Assembly (NCBI RefSeq): GCF_051172195.1
Contig: NZ_JBPJAQ010000002.1
Coordinates: 558,001 to 622,000, forward strand
Source: Paludibaculum fermentans_A
GTDB lineage: Bacteria > Acidobacteriota > Terriglobia > Bryobacterales > Bryobacteraceae
DNA: 64,000 nt
Reading direction: 5' to 3'
Position 1 is the stretch's first letter. Each line of letters begins with the position of its first letter. The notes beneath the pieces were generated by a model, which ran no database searches, was not told the origin of the DNA, and saw only the letters and a list, made by a program, of their open reading frames with translations. The translations under genes were made by a program, and so were the position numbers. Shown one piece after another: positions 43,426-52,209 of the stretch.

Positions 43426-44898
43426 ATGCAGCGCATCGCCATCACCGGGGCCACTGGCTACATTGGCGGGCGCTTGGCCCCCATGCTGCTCGAGGCCGGA
43501 CACTCCCTGCGCTGCCTCGTCCGCACGCCCAGGAAACTCGAGGGCCGCCAGTGGGCCGCAGACCCGCGAGTCGAGATCCGCAGGACCGACCTGACCGACG
43601 CCCAGGCTCTCACCCGGGAACTTTCCGGCTGTACCGCGGCCTACTATCTCGTGCATTCGATGATGTCAGCCAAGGGTGCCTACGCTCAGCTTGACCTGCA
43701 GTTGGCCGAAGCCTTCGCGCAGGCAGCCTCGGCCGCGGGCGTGGCTCGCATCATCTATCTGGGCGGGCTCGGCGAAACCGGCCCCAATCTCAGCCAGCAT
43801 CTGGCGTCGAGGCGCGACGTCGAATCCGCCCTGGCCTCCACCGGCGTCCCGATCACTGTACTGCGCGCCGCCATGATTGTTGGCTCCGGGTCAGCCTCCT
43901 TCGAGATCCTCCGCTATCTGGTCCAACGGCTGCCGGTGATGATTACTCCGAAATGGGTCAGTACGCGGTGCCAGCCGATTGCGGTGGAGAACGTGCTCGG
44001 GTACCTCGTGGGTGTCCTGGCTGTGCCGGAAAGCGCCGGCGGGACGTTCGACATCGGCGGGTCCGAGACGCTCCGCTACAACGAGATCATGCGGATCATG
44101 GCCGAAGAGTTGGGCCTGGCGCGCCGCTGGATCATCCCCGTACCGGTGCTGACGCCACGTTTGAGCTCCTATTGGATCCACCTCGTGACACCCTTGAGCA
44201 GCAGCATCGCGCGGCCCCTCGCCGAAGGGTTGAAGAACGAAGTGGTCTGCCGCGAGGACCGCATCACCCATCTCGTCCCTCAGAAACTGCTGAATGTGCG
44301 GGAAGCCATCCGGGCCGCCCTCAGCCAGGTGGAGTCCCGGCTGGTGGAGACGAACTGGTCCATGGCCGGCCCTATGCTGGGCGATCCGGACTGGTCGGGC
44401 GGCACCGTCTTTCGCGATGAGCGGTCGGTGACCATCGACATCCCGGCCCCGGCTGCGTTTCAAGCCGTGTGCCGTCTGGGTGGCGAGCATGGCTGGTACG
44501 CCGGCTGGTTGTGGAGAATCCGCGGCGCGCTGGACCGGCTGGCCGGAGGCCCCGGACTGCGGCGTGGGCGGCGCGATCCCGACTCCTTACGATATGGCGA
44601 TGCGCTCGATTTCTGGCGGGTCGTCGGCGTCGATCGCGATCAGTCGCTCTCTTTGCGGGCGGAGATGCGGCTGCCCGGAGAAGCCCTGCTCGACTTCCGG
44701 ATCCAGGCCACGGGCGCCCGCCAATGTACGCTAAGGCAAACAGCCCTCTTCGAGCCTCGGGGCCTGTTCGGCCTGTTGTACTGGTACTCCGTGCTCCCCT
44801 TCCACGACATCATTTTCCGTGGCATGCTCGCCGCAATCCAGCGCGACGCCCTTCAGATCGCGGCTCGTGAAGAAGCCGCCCTGCGACCCGCGGGCTAG
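43426..44898 (+). CDS. NAD(P)-binding SDR-type protein with DUF2867-like C-terminus
   Basis: 490 residues. The N-terminal half is an extended short-chain-dehydrogenase fold: ITGATGYIGGRLAPMLLEAG binds the dinucleotide, TAAYYLVHSM is a central strand, and FDIGGSETLRYNEIM lies near the substrate side. The C-terminal 170 residues (VTIDIPAPAAFQAVCRLGGE, then SLSLRAEMRLPGEALLDFRI) correspond to the DUF2867/lipid-binding-like domain that often follows. The family is loosely linked to quinone or lipid metabolism. Its stop codon overlaps the stop of the convergent RCC1 gene in CTAG. Confidence 0.85.
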   Translation: MQRIAITGATGYIGGRLAPMLLEAGHSLRCLVRTPRKLEGRQWAADPRVEIRRTDLTDAQALTRELSGCTAAYYLVHSMMSAKGAYAQLDLQLAEAFAQAASAAGVARIIYLGGLGETGPNLSQHLASRRDVESALASTGVPITVLRAAMIVGSGSASFEILRYLVQRLPVMITPKWVSTRCQPIAVENVLGYLVGVLAVPESAGGTFDIGGSETLRYNEIMRIMAEELGLARRWIIPVPVLTPRLSSYWIHLVTPLSSSIARPLAEGLKNEVVCREDRITHLVPQKLLNVREAIRAALSQVESRLVETNWSMAGPMLGDPDWSGGTVFRDERSVTIDIPAPAAFQAVCRLGGEHGWYAGWLWRIRGALDRLAGGPGLRRGRRDPDSLRYGDALDFWRVVGVDRDQSLSLRAEMRLPGEALLDFRIQATGARQCTLRQTALFEPRGLFGLLYWYSVLPFHDIIFRGMLAAIQRDALQIAAREEAALRPAG

Positions 44899-46073
44899 TG
44901 GACCGGAAAACTCAACGCCACCGGCAACGGCGCATTCGCCGCCAGCGGCCATTCGCGCCGGTCGCCGGAACCCCATACCCAGGCCGTGCCATCCTGCTTT
45001 ACCGCGAACGACTGGTTCCCTCCGGCGAAGACCGCTTTCACCCCGCTGATCTTCACCAGCGCCGGTGTGGCCTGTTCCTCCCCCGTCAATCCATTGCCCG
45101 CCTGGCCCCAGTCCGAATTACCCCAGCTTTTCACGGTGCCGTCCTTGAGCAGCACCAGAAGATGCCGGCCGATCAGCCCGTTGACCAGCGCCTTCCCATT
45201 CATGACAGCGGGCACGCGCACCGGCTTCCACGTCCGCTCGTCGTCCTCCCGCCGGCCATTCCCGAACTCGGCCTGCTGGTTCGAGCCCCACACCCACACC
45301 GTTCCGTCCTTCTTTAAGGCCGCCGACGCCACGGCCGTGGCCGCCACCGAGGCCACATTCTCCAGGCCCGGAATCTCCTCCGGCAGGGCAATGCGAACCC
45401 CCTCGGGCAGCGTCCGCCCCAGCTTGGCGCCGGCTCCGCCCCACGAGAGAACCTTGCCCGCAGCAGTCAGCGCCAGCACGTGCTGCGCGCCGCAACTCAC
45501 CTGCACCACCCCCGCGACATTCGGCAGGCGCACGGGTGTCTGCGCCGCTGGAGTGGATTCACCCCAGCGTGCGTTGAATACGCCGTCGCCCAGCTTGCCG
45601 GAGCCGCGCGAGCCCCATGCGCTCACTGTCCCGTCCTTGTGCACAGCAAACGCGGTCATGCCCGACGCCGCGATCTGCGCCACGTCCTGCAGGCCCGTCA
45701 CCTCCTCGGGGACTTCCGATCCCGGCAAGCCGGCTGCGCCGCGCCCCAGTTCACCGTTCATTCCGAGGCCGAACGCCAGCACTTTGCCGCTCGCCAGCAG
45801 CACGTAGGACGACCTGTCGCCCACTGCAATGTCGATCGCCTTTTCCGGCAGGGCGATCGCCGCGAAGGCCGTCATGTGCCCCCGGTAGTTTGGCAGCCCG
45901 GCTCGCGGTCCCAATTGTCCGTCCCGCATGTCGCCCCAGCCGCCCACCGTACCGTCGGAGAAGAGCACCAGCTTGTGCAATTCGCCCGTAATCTTGACGA
46001 CGGACCGCGGCCCCTGGTCAGCAAACAGGAGCAGCGCCGGAGCCAGGAAAAGGAAGATCCGCCGAAAGGTCAT
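44895..46073 (-). CDS. Secreted RCC1-repeat (beta-propeller) protein
   Basis: 392 residues from the ATG at 46073, with signal peptide MTFRRIFLFLAPALLLFA; an ATG three codons upstream is equally possible. The mature protein is built of about seven RCC1-type repeats with the recurring phrases DGTVxxWG, GxNxxGELG and AVKQDGTAWVWGSGD (for example HKDGTVSAWGSRGSGKLGDG, LKKDGTVWVWGSNQQAEFGN). Such propellers are binding platforms. Partners cannot be predicted. A divergent acetyltransferase gene begins 74 bp upstream. Confidence 0.88.
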   Translation of the reverse strand: MTFRRIFLFLAPALLLFADQGPRSVVKITGELHKLVLFSDGTVGGWGDMRDGQLGPRAGLPNYRGHMTAFAAIALPEKAIDIAVGDRSSYVLLASGKVLAFGLGMNGELGRGAAGLPGSEVPEEVTGLQDVAQIAASGMTAFAVHKDGTVSAWGSRGSGKLGDGVFNARWGESTPAAQTPVRLPNVAGVVQVSCGAQHVLALTAAGKVLSWGGAGAKLGRTLPEGVRIALPEEIPGLENVASVAATAVASAALKKDGTVWVWGSNQQAEFGNGRREDDERTWKPVRVPAVMNGKALVNGLIGRHLLVLLKDGTVKSWGNSDWGQAGNGLTGEEQATPALVKISGVKAVFAGGNQSFAVKQDGTAWVWGSGDRREWPLAANAPLPVALSFPVH

Positions 46074-46146
46074 AGCCTGCATTATCGCCCTGCCCGGACG
46101 CGCTTCAAATGCTATACTTTTTCGTTCAGAAAGAGGGCCATCGAAC

Positions 46147-47022
46147 TTGTCCACATCTCCCAGCCACGAAGTCACCTTGCGCGCCGCGACGCGCGAAGAC
46201 GCCGCCGCGTGTGGCGCCATCTGCTACGAAGCCTTTTCGAAGATCAATGCCGCACACGGCTTTCCGTGCGACTTTCCCAGCCCCGAAGCGCCCAAGGGCC
46301 TGCTCACGATGCTGTTCTCCAGCCCGGGCATCTATTGCGTGGTGGCGGAGGTCGATGGCCGCCTGGTGGGCAGCAACTGCATGGACGAACGATCCATCGT
46401 GGCCGGCATCGGTCCCGTTACGGTGGACCCGGGTGTGCAGAATCTCGGAGTCGGCCGCAAGCTGATGCAGGACGTGCTGGACCGCGCTGCCGCACGCGGA
46501 GCCGCCGGCGTTCGCCTGGTCCAGGCCGCCTTCCACAACCGTTCGTTTTCCCTCTACACGCGCCTCGGCTTCGACATCAGGGAGCCGTTGGCCTGCATGC
46601 AGGGCAGCCCGCTGGAGCGGCAGGTGCCCGGCTGCGAGGTCCGGCCCGCGCAGCCTGCCGACCTCGACGCCTGCAACGGCCTGTCGAAGCAGGTGCATGG
46701 ATTCGAGCGCGGCGCGGAACTGGCCCAAGCCATCCAGCAGAAGACCGCCCTCGTCGTCGAGCGTGCCGGCCGCATCACCGGCTACACGTCCGGCCTTGCC
46801 TTCTTCGGCCACTCCACGGCCGAGACCAATATCGACCTGCAGGCCCTCATCGCATCCGCCGAATCGTTCGGCGGCCCCGGCCTTCTCGTGCCGGCCCGCA
46901 ACAGTGCGCTGCTGCGCTGGTGCCTCAATAACGGCCTGCGCGTGGTGCAGCCGATGAACCTGATGAGCCTCGGGCTCTACACGGAGCCGGCCGGAGCCTG
47001 GCTGCCTTCGATTCTGTTCTGA
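46147..47022 (+). CDS. Double-domain GNAT acetyltransferase
   Basis: 291 residues from a TTG start at 46147; no ATG occurs before the domain begins and AAGAGG lies upstream. A TATACT -10 box is at 46113-46118. The N-terminal GNAT domain (VTLRAATREDAAACGAICYE, GPVTVDPGVQNLGVGRKLMQ with the acetyl-CoA loop, LYTRLGFDIREPLACMQG) is followed by a second, degenerate one (VRPAQPADLDACNGLSKQVH to the C-terminus). The family transfers acetyl groups from acetyl-CoA to amines. Substrate unknown. Confidence 0.85.
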   Translation: MSTSPSHEVTLRAATREDAAACGAICYEAFSKINAAHGFPCDFPSPEAPKGLLTMLFSSPGIYCVVAEVDGRLVGSNCMDERSIVAGIGPVTVDPGVQNLGVGRKLMQDVLDRAAARGAAGVRLVQAAFHNRSFSLYTRLGFDIREPLACMQGSPLERQVPGCEVRPAQPADLDACNGLSKQVHGFERGAELAQAIQQKTALVVERAGRITGYTSGLAFFGHSTAETNIDLQALIASAESFGGPGLLVPARNSALLRWCLNNGLRVVQPMNLMSLGLYTEPAGAWLPSILF

Positions 47023-47028
47023 CCGCGG

Positions 47029-47994
47029 TCACTCCGCGACAAACAGGCTCTCCGCAAAGGGCCATGTCTCGTCCACCCACTGCGCCTCCACCCTGAACCC
47101 GGCCGCCGCGGCCAGCCGCGCGATCTCCGGGCAGGTGTACTTGTGGCAGGTCTCCGTCCAGATGGTCTCGCCTTCTTCGAACGTGGTCACAAGGCCGCTT
47201 TGGCGCACATGGACCATCTGCCGCCGCTTCGACAGCAGGTGCATCTCGACGCTCGAAGTGGCGTCGTTGAAGCGCGCCAGGTGCTCGAACTGGTGCAGGT
47301 CGAAGTCGCCCTCCAACTCACGGTTGATGCGTGAGAGCAGGTTCAGGTTGAACGCGGCCGTCACACCCAGCGAGTCGTTGTAGGCTTCCAGCATGACGTC
47401 GACGCGCTTCACCAGGTCGGTGCCCAGCAGCAGGGAGTCGCCGGGCCGCAGCTTGCCTCGCACCTCCCGCAGGAACTTCGCATCGGCGCCTGTATCGAAA
47501 TTGCCGATCGTGCTGCCCAGGAACAACACCAGCAGGTGCGCACCGGGGGGCCGGGCGGCGGCCACCGTCTGCAGGCCGTCCAGGTACTCCCGCTCAATGC
47601 CGACGATGCTCAGGCAGTCGATGTCATCGAGTTCCGCGGCGCACGACGCCAGGGCCTTCGGCGAAATCTCGATGGGGTAATACGACACCGGACCGCGCTT
47701 GCAGAGCGCGCCCAGTATCTGGCGTGTCTTGCGGCCGCTGCCGCTGCCGAGTTCGGAGACCAGCACGGGATGCGGGATGCGGCCGACAATCTCCCGCGTA
47801 TTCCGCGAGAGCACACGCTCGTCGGCGCGCGTCAGCCCATACTCGGGCAGCAGGCAGATTGCTTCGAACAAAGCGGAACCCAGGGCGTCGTAGAAGTACT
47901 TGGACGGCAGCTCCTTCCGCGGCTTGGCGAGCCCGCTGCGCACGTCGGAAGCAAACTGCTCCTGGGGGGCGATGGCGGTTGCTGTTGCGGCCAT
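47029..47994 (-). CDS. egtD: Histidine N-alpha-trimethyltransferase EgtD
   Basis: 321 residues, the usual EgtD length. Start at 47994 with GGAGGA upstream. Diagnostic regions are PRKELPSKYFYDALGSALFE, LPEYGLTRADERVLSRNTRE, LVSELGSGSGRKTRQILGAL (SAM site), LLVLFLGSTIGNFD, and the histidine-binding C-terminal region with HLLSKRRQMVHV. The enzyme methylates L-histidine three times with S-adenosylmethionine to give hercynine, the first step of ergothioneine synthesis, in the cytoplasm. It follows egtB by 6 nt. Confidence 0.95.
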   Translation of the reverse strand: MAATATAIAPQEQFASDVRSGLAKPRKELPSKYFYDALGSALFEAICLLPEYGLTRADERVLSRNTREIVGRIPHPVLVSELGSGSGRKTRQILGALCKRGPVSYYPIEISPKALASCAAELDDIDCLSIVGIEREYLDGLQTVAAARPPGAHLLVLFLGSTIGNFDTGADAKFLREVRGKLRPGDSLLLGTDLVKRVDVMLEAYNDSLGVTAAFNLNLLSRINRELEGDFDLHQFEHLARFNDATSSVEMHLLSKRRQMVHVRQSGLVTTFEEGETIWTETCHKYTCPEIARLAAAAGFRVEAQWVDETWPFAESLFVAE

Positions 47995-48000
47995 GGTGAT

Positions 48001-49245
48001 TCAGTCCTCCAAGCCCACGCAGCGAAAGCCGGCGTAGACATATTGATACCGCGGTTGAAACCAGTTGCGGAAACTGCCGCGCAACATGCTGGCGGCCGTT
48101 CGCACGCTGCCGCCCTTCAGGACATAGTGCTGTCCATCAAAGAAGTCGGACGAGTAACCCGGGTAGAACGGATAGGCCCGAAACCCGGGCAAGGGCGCAA
48201 ACTGCGTGGAGGTCCACTCCCAGCCATTGCCGAAGAGCCCTGCCACCTGCTCGCTGCCGGTGTTTACCGGCGAGGGGTCCCACACGTCGCGCGGAGGTTC
48301 GTTGTGCCTTACAGCCGAGCCCTCCGCCGCCCGTTGCCATTCCGGTTCAGTGGGCAGGCGCTTGCCCTGCCATCGGGCATAGGCGCTCGCTTCGGCGTGG
48401 CTGACATAGACGGGCCAGTTCGGGGGCAAGGGGAGCTCGTCGAACATCGACCGGTAGCACCACTCGCCGCCGCGAGCCACCCAGAACGCGGGCTGCGCAA
48501 TGCCGTGCTCCGCTTTCCAGGCCCAATCCGCATCGCTCCAGAGCGCACGGTTGTCATACCCGCCCGCCTCCAGGAATTGCAGAAACTGCCCGTTGCTCAC
48601 CTTGTACCGGTCGATGCGGAACGCCGGCACCGGTACGGTCTGCTCTTCGAACTCGTTGCACCAGCCGAAGACCCCGCCGTCGCGCCGCAAGCCCAGTGTG
48701 GCCGGGCCCGCGGGCACATTCGCCACGGCCGGAGTCCAGGCGCCTGCGTCCAGTATTCGGCGCACTGTCCGCTGTACTTTCCGCTCAAACGGCATCTGGT
48801 GGAACATGTAGGCCAGCGTCTCGGCATGCATCAGGCGATGCTCAATGGCGACGTTCAGCAGGAGCTCAGGATTGGGCACCTGCTCCAGCGCCCCGTCGAG
48901 TGCAGTGCGGACGCGCTGTTTATAGGCCTCCACCTGCTCCGGCTGAGGCCAATCCCGCGGAGTGTCCGCGGGCAGTTGCCCGTCAATCGGATCGATGCCG
49001 AATGCGAACAGCCGGTCCAATTCGGGTTGAGTGCTGACCAGGCCGCACGGCCCGCTCAGCAGGTTCCAGTCGAACGCTTCGAGATGGCCGTGGTAGAAGA
49101 TGATCCGGTGGCGCTCGGGGATCGGCCGGTCGTAAACTGCTTCGGGCCGCACGATTCGAAAGAGCGCATCCGTCTCCTCTCTTGCCTGGTGAAGCCGGCC
49201 GGTGAGCGTCTTGAGGTCATGGGCAACAGCTTCCTGGGTTGCCAT
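48001..49245 (-). CDS. egtB: Ergothioneine sulfoxide synthase EgtB
   Basis: 414 residues. The N-terminal DinB-like helical domain carries the non-heme iron triad HRLMHAETLAYM (His-x3-His-x-Glu). The C-terminal formylglycine-generating-enzyme-like domain has the expected regions FRIDRYKVSNGQFLQFLEAG, WPVYVSHAEASAYARWQGKR, LFGNGWEWTSTQF and FVLKGGS-type ends (HYVLKGGSVRTAASMLRGSF). The family joins hercynine to cysteine or gamma-glutamylcysteine using oxygen. Translation probably couples to the upstream reductase: the gap is 3 nt and no ribosome binding site precedes the ATG. No EgtA, EgtC or EgtE is adjacent. Confidence 0.93.
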   Translation of the reverse strand: MATQEAVAHDLKTLTGRLHQAREETDALFRIVRPEAVYDRPIPERHRIIFYHGHLEAFDWNLLSGPCGLVSTQPELDRLFAFGIDPIDGQLPADTPRDWPQPEQVEAYKQRVRTALDGALEQVPNPELLLNVAIEHRLMHAETLAYMFHQMPFERKVQRTVRRILDAGAWTPAVANVPAGPATLGLRRDGGVFGWCNEFEEQTVPVPAFRIDRYKVSNGQFLQFLEAGGYDNRALWSDADWAWKAEHGIAQPAFWVARGGEWCYRSMFDELPLPPNWPVYVSHAEASAYARWQGKRLPTEPEWQRAAEGSAVRHNEPPRDVWDPSPVNTGSEQVAGLFGNGWEWTSTQFAPLPGFRAYPFYPGYSSDFFDGQHYVLKGGSVRTAASMLRGSFRNWFQPRYQYVYAGFRCVGLED

Positions 49246-49248
49246 TGT

Positions 49249-50649
49249 TTACGTGTTTTTCTCGAGTGGTTTCAGTTCGCCCAATACGGTGGGGATGAGT
49301 TCGGAGACAGTGGGGTGAATGTGCACGGCACGCTGCAGCACCGTGTAAGGTGCCTTGGCGTACATCACATCCAGGATGCAGTGAATTGCTTCGTCGCCCT
49401 CGACGCCGAGAATCGCCGCGCCAAGGATCTGTTTCGTTTCCGCGTCGACCGCGATGCGCATGAAGCCTTGCGTCTCGCCCTTCTCATTCGCGCGGCCAAC
49501 CCGAGTCATGGGACGTTCGCCCACCAGTACCGGGCGGCCCGAACGCAGGATTTCCGTCTCGGTGAGGCCGGCCCGCCCCAGCGGCGGATCGATATACAGC
49601 GCGTAGGCCGTGATGCGGTCCGATACGCGCCGCGGGTCGTTGTCCAGCAGGTTCGCGGCTACGATCTCATAGTCGTTGTAAGAGGTGTGCGTGAACGCGC
49701 CGCGGCCGTTGCAGTCGCCCATCGCCCATACGCCCGGTACGCTGGTCTGCAACTGATCGTCGACTTCCACATAGCCGCGCTTGTCGCGCCGGATGCCCGT
49801 CTTCTCCAGGCCCAGGTCGTCGGTGTTCGGCTGCCGGCCCACGGCCACCAGCAAGTGGGATCCGTGGACGGTATTCTCGTTGGAGCCGCAGTTGGCACGG
49901 ACCTCCACGCCCTGCGCCGTCTTCGCCACGGCGATGCAATCCGCGTTCAGGCGGATGTCGATCTGCTCCTTCTCGAGGATCTCGCGGATGGCGTCGGAGA
50001 CAGCCGGATCCTCGCGGCCGATCAGCTTCGGACCACGCTCCACCACCGTCACCTTGCTGCCAAAGCGGCGGTACATCTGCGCGAACTCCAGGCCGATGTA
50101 ACTGCCGCCGACGATCACCAGGTGCTCAGGCAGGAAGTCGATGTCCATCATCGAGGAGTTGGTGAGGTAAGGCACCTGATCCAGGCCAGTAATGGGCGGG
50201 ATGAACGCCCGTCCGCCGGTGTTGATGAAGATCCTGTCGGCGGTCAGGACCGTGTCGCCCACCTGCACTTCATGATCCGAGATAAACCGCGCATGGCCCT
50301 CGTAGACAGTGCAGTTGGCCGTGTGTTTCAGCCAGTGTTCGACGCCTGTTCGCGAGGCGCCCGAGATCTGATCCTTGCGCGCTTTCACACGCTTCATGTC
50401 GACGCTGATTGAGCCGTCGATGATGACGCCGTAGTCGGCGGCCCGCCGCGCCACGTGCGCGGTGCGCGCGCTGGCGACAAGGGTTTTGGTGGGGATGCAG
50501 CCGGTGTTGACACACGTACCGCCAAACTTGGCACGCTCGATGATGGCGACCTTGTGTCCCGCGCCCGCTAACTTCGCGGCGAGTGTAGGTCCCGCCTGCC
50601 CAGTTCCGATAATGATCGCGCCGTACTGCCCCAGAACAGCCCGGTCCAT
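49249..50649 (-). CDS. Pyridine-nucleotide-disulfide oxidoreductase (MerA/Lpd/mycothione-reductase type)
   Basis: 466 residues from the ATG at 50649. FAD-binding GXGXXG-type motif IIIGTGQAGPTLAAKLAGAG, redox-active disulfide GGTCVNTGCIPTKT, NAD(P)-binding GGSYIGLEFAQMYRRFGSKV, and the C-terminal histidine-glutamate pair in HIHPTVSELIPT. All residues needed for disulfide reduction are present, and there is no mercury-binding N-terminal domain. In the operon it lies between a transporter of the ergothioneine-uptake type and egtB, so a role in reducing oxidised ergothioneine or its mixed disulfides is attractive, but this is inference from context. Confidence 0.9.
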   Translation of the reverse strand: MDRAVLGQYGAIIIGTGQAGPTLAAKLAGAGHKVAIIERAKFGGTCVNTGCIPTKTLVASARTAHVARRAADYGVIIDGSISVDMKRVKARKDQISGASRTGVEHWLKHTANCTVYEGHARFISDHEVQVGDTVLTADRIFINTGGRAFIPPITGLDQVPYLTNSSMMDIDFLPEHLVIVGGSYIGLEFAQMYRRFGSKVTVVERGPKLIGREDPAVSDAIREILEKEQIDIRLNADCIAVAKTAQGVEVRANCGSNENTVHGSHLLVAVGRQPNTDDLGLEKTGIRRDKRGYVEVDDQLQTSVPGVWAMGDCNGRGAFTHTSYNDYEIVAANLLDNDPRRVSDRITAYALYIDPPLGRAGLTETEILRSGRPVLVGERPMTRVGRANEKGETQGFMRIAVDAETKQILGAAILGVEGDEAIHCILDVMYAKAPYTVLQRAVHIHPTVSELIPTVLGELKPLEKNT

Positions 50650-50683
50650 GCGCCGATGATAACGCGATTCGGGGCCGCGCCGC

Positions 50684-52207
50684 TCACTGGCCGGGACTCC
50701 GAGCAAGGTAACTCGCCGCGGCTTCTGCGGGCGAGCGTCCATTCTGATCCACTTCGGCGTTCAGGGCCCGCATGCGCCCGGCGTCGATGCGGTGCTCCAG
50801 CGAGCGCAGCGCCGAGACGACCTCCGGTTGATCGTGGGCGAACTGCTCGTTGACGAGGATGACGGCATCGTAAGGCGGGATGGCTCCGCGGTCATCCTCC
50901 AACACGCGCAGGTGATAGGGAGCGATGCGCCCATCGGTGGAGAACGCACTGATGAGGTCGACTCCGCCGCTGCGCAGCGCCTGGTACATGAGCGCCGGAT
51001 CCATCGACCGCTGTTCCCGGAACGCGAGCCCGTAAGCCTGCTGTAGGGCCTTCCACTCCGGCCGGGAGAGGAACTCGTAATCACTGCCCAGGCTCAGCTT
51101 CGAAGCATGCGGAGCGAGGTCGCTGATCCTGCGGATCCACAGCGATTCAGCCTGCTTTTCATTCATGGCCAGGGCGTAGGCGTTCTCGAAACCCAGCGCG
51201 GCCACGAGCTCGACACCGAAGCGGTCGTGAAGGCCGCGCCGCGTCTGTTCCAGCACGTCGGCCCGGTTGGGGGGGCGGTCTTTGCGCCCGAGAATGTTGG
51301 CCCACAAGGTGCCCGTGTAATCCACATAGACGTCAATCTGGCCATTTTGAAGCGCGTCGAAGACCACGGTGGAGCCCAGTGACTCGATCAACTCCGTGGA
51401 TTGGCCAGTCTTCGCGGTGACAACGCCGGAAAGGATCCGCGACAGGATGTATTGCTCAGTGAAGTTCTTGGCGCCGATGCGGACCGGCTTCTGTTCCTGG
51501 CTTGAGAATGCGCTCACCAGCCGGCCCAGTGGCCAGGCAGCCAGCGCGGCAAAGACGAGGAGCGCCCCGAGCCAGAATGCGCGCCGCCGCAGCTTTAGGC
51601 CCAGTTCGACCACGCGGATGAGCCCATCGAGCGCCAGGGCCAGCAGTGCCGCGGCGATGCAGCCCACCAGGACCGCCGCGTAGTTGCGGGTCTGCAGGCC
51701 GCTGAAGATGTAGTTGCCCAGGCTGGGTGCGCCCACAGGCGTAGACAGTGTAGCCGTGCCGACGGTCCAGACAGTGGCCGTCCGGATGCCGGCGATGATC
51801 ATTGGTAGCGCCAACGGCAGTTCGACGCGCAAGAGTTGCTCGCGCGGGGTCATGCCGACGCTTTGCGCGGCCTCGAGCAGGGCGGTGTCGATGCTCGCCA
51901 GGCCCACCAGGGTATTGCGCAGGATGGGCAGGATGCTGTAGAGGCACAGTCCGATGAGCGCGGGCAGGTAGCCGATGCTTTGCAGGCCCAGCGCCGCGAG
52001 GGCCGGGACCATGAAGGCCAGCAGGGCCAGGCTGGGCACGGTTTGGATGACGCTGGCGGTGCCCAGGACGAAGGGCTCCAGCCGGCGGGAGCCTGCCACC
52101 AGCACACCCAGCGGCACGCTGACGAGTATGCCCACGAGGATCGCCGCCAGCGTGAGGCCCAGGTGCGCGGAGAGGTAACCCGGCAGGAGTTGCAGTTGCT
52201 CGTGCAC
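50684..52207 (-). CDS. ABC transporter permease fused to substrate-binding domain (OpuC/EgtU type)
   Basis: 507 residues from a GTG start 2 nt after the ATPase stop. Residues 1-205 are a permease with about five helices and the coupling motif EAAQSVGMTPREQLLRVELP at 112-131. A further helix (212-233) anchors a periplasmic ligand-binding domain from about 241 (RIGAKNFTEQYILSRILSG, DVYVDYTGTLWANILG, SAFSTDGRIAPYHLRVLEDD). This fusion is known from osmoprotectant (OpuC/ProWX) importers and from the ergothioneine importer EgtU, which has nearly the same length. The adjacent egtB and egtD favour ergothioneine or a related betaine as ligand. Confidence 0.9.
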   Translation of the reverse strand: MHEQLQLLPGYLSAHLGLTLAAILVGILVSVPLGVLVAGSRRLEPFVLGTASVIQTVPSLALLAFMVPALAALGLQSIGYLPALIGLCLYSILPILRNTLVGLASIDTALLEAAQSVGMTPREQLLRVELPLALPMIIAGIRTATVWTVGTATLSTPVGAPSLGNYIFSGLQTRNYAAVLVGCIAAALLALALDGLIRVVELGLKLRRRAFWLGALLVFAALAAWPLGRLVSAFSSQEQKPVRIGAKNFTEQYILSRILSGVVTAKTGQSTELIESLGSTVVFDALQNGQIDVYVDYTGTLWANILGRKDRPPNRADVLEQTRRGLHDRFGVELVAALGFENAYALAMNEKQAESLWIRRISDLAPHASKLSLGSDYEFLSRPEWKALQQAYGLAFREQRSMDPALMYQALRSGGVDLISAFSTDGRIAPYHLRVLEDDRGAIPPYDAVILVNEQFAHDQPEVVSALRSLEHRIDAGRMRALNAEVDQNGRSPAEAAASYLARSPGQ

Positions 52208-52209
52208 GA

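Noticed and set aside
47536..50412. 958-residue open frame opposite egtD, egtB and the reductase
   Set aside because: It spans three real genes on the opposite strand, has no domain or ribosome binding site, and its composition is that of an antisense shadow.
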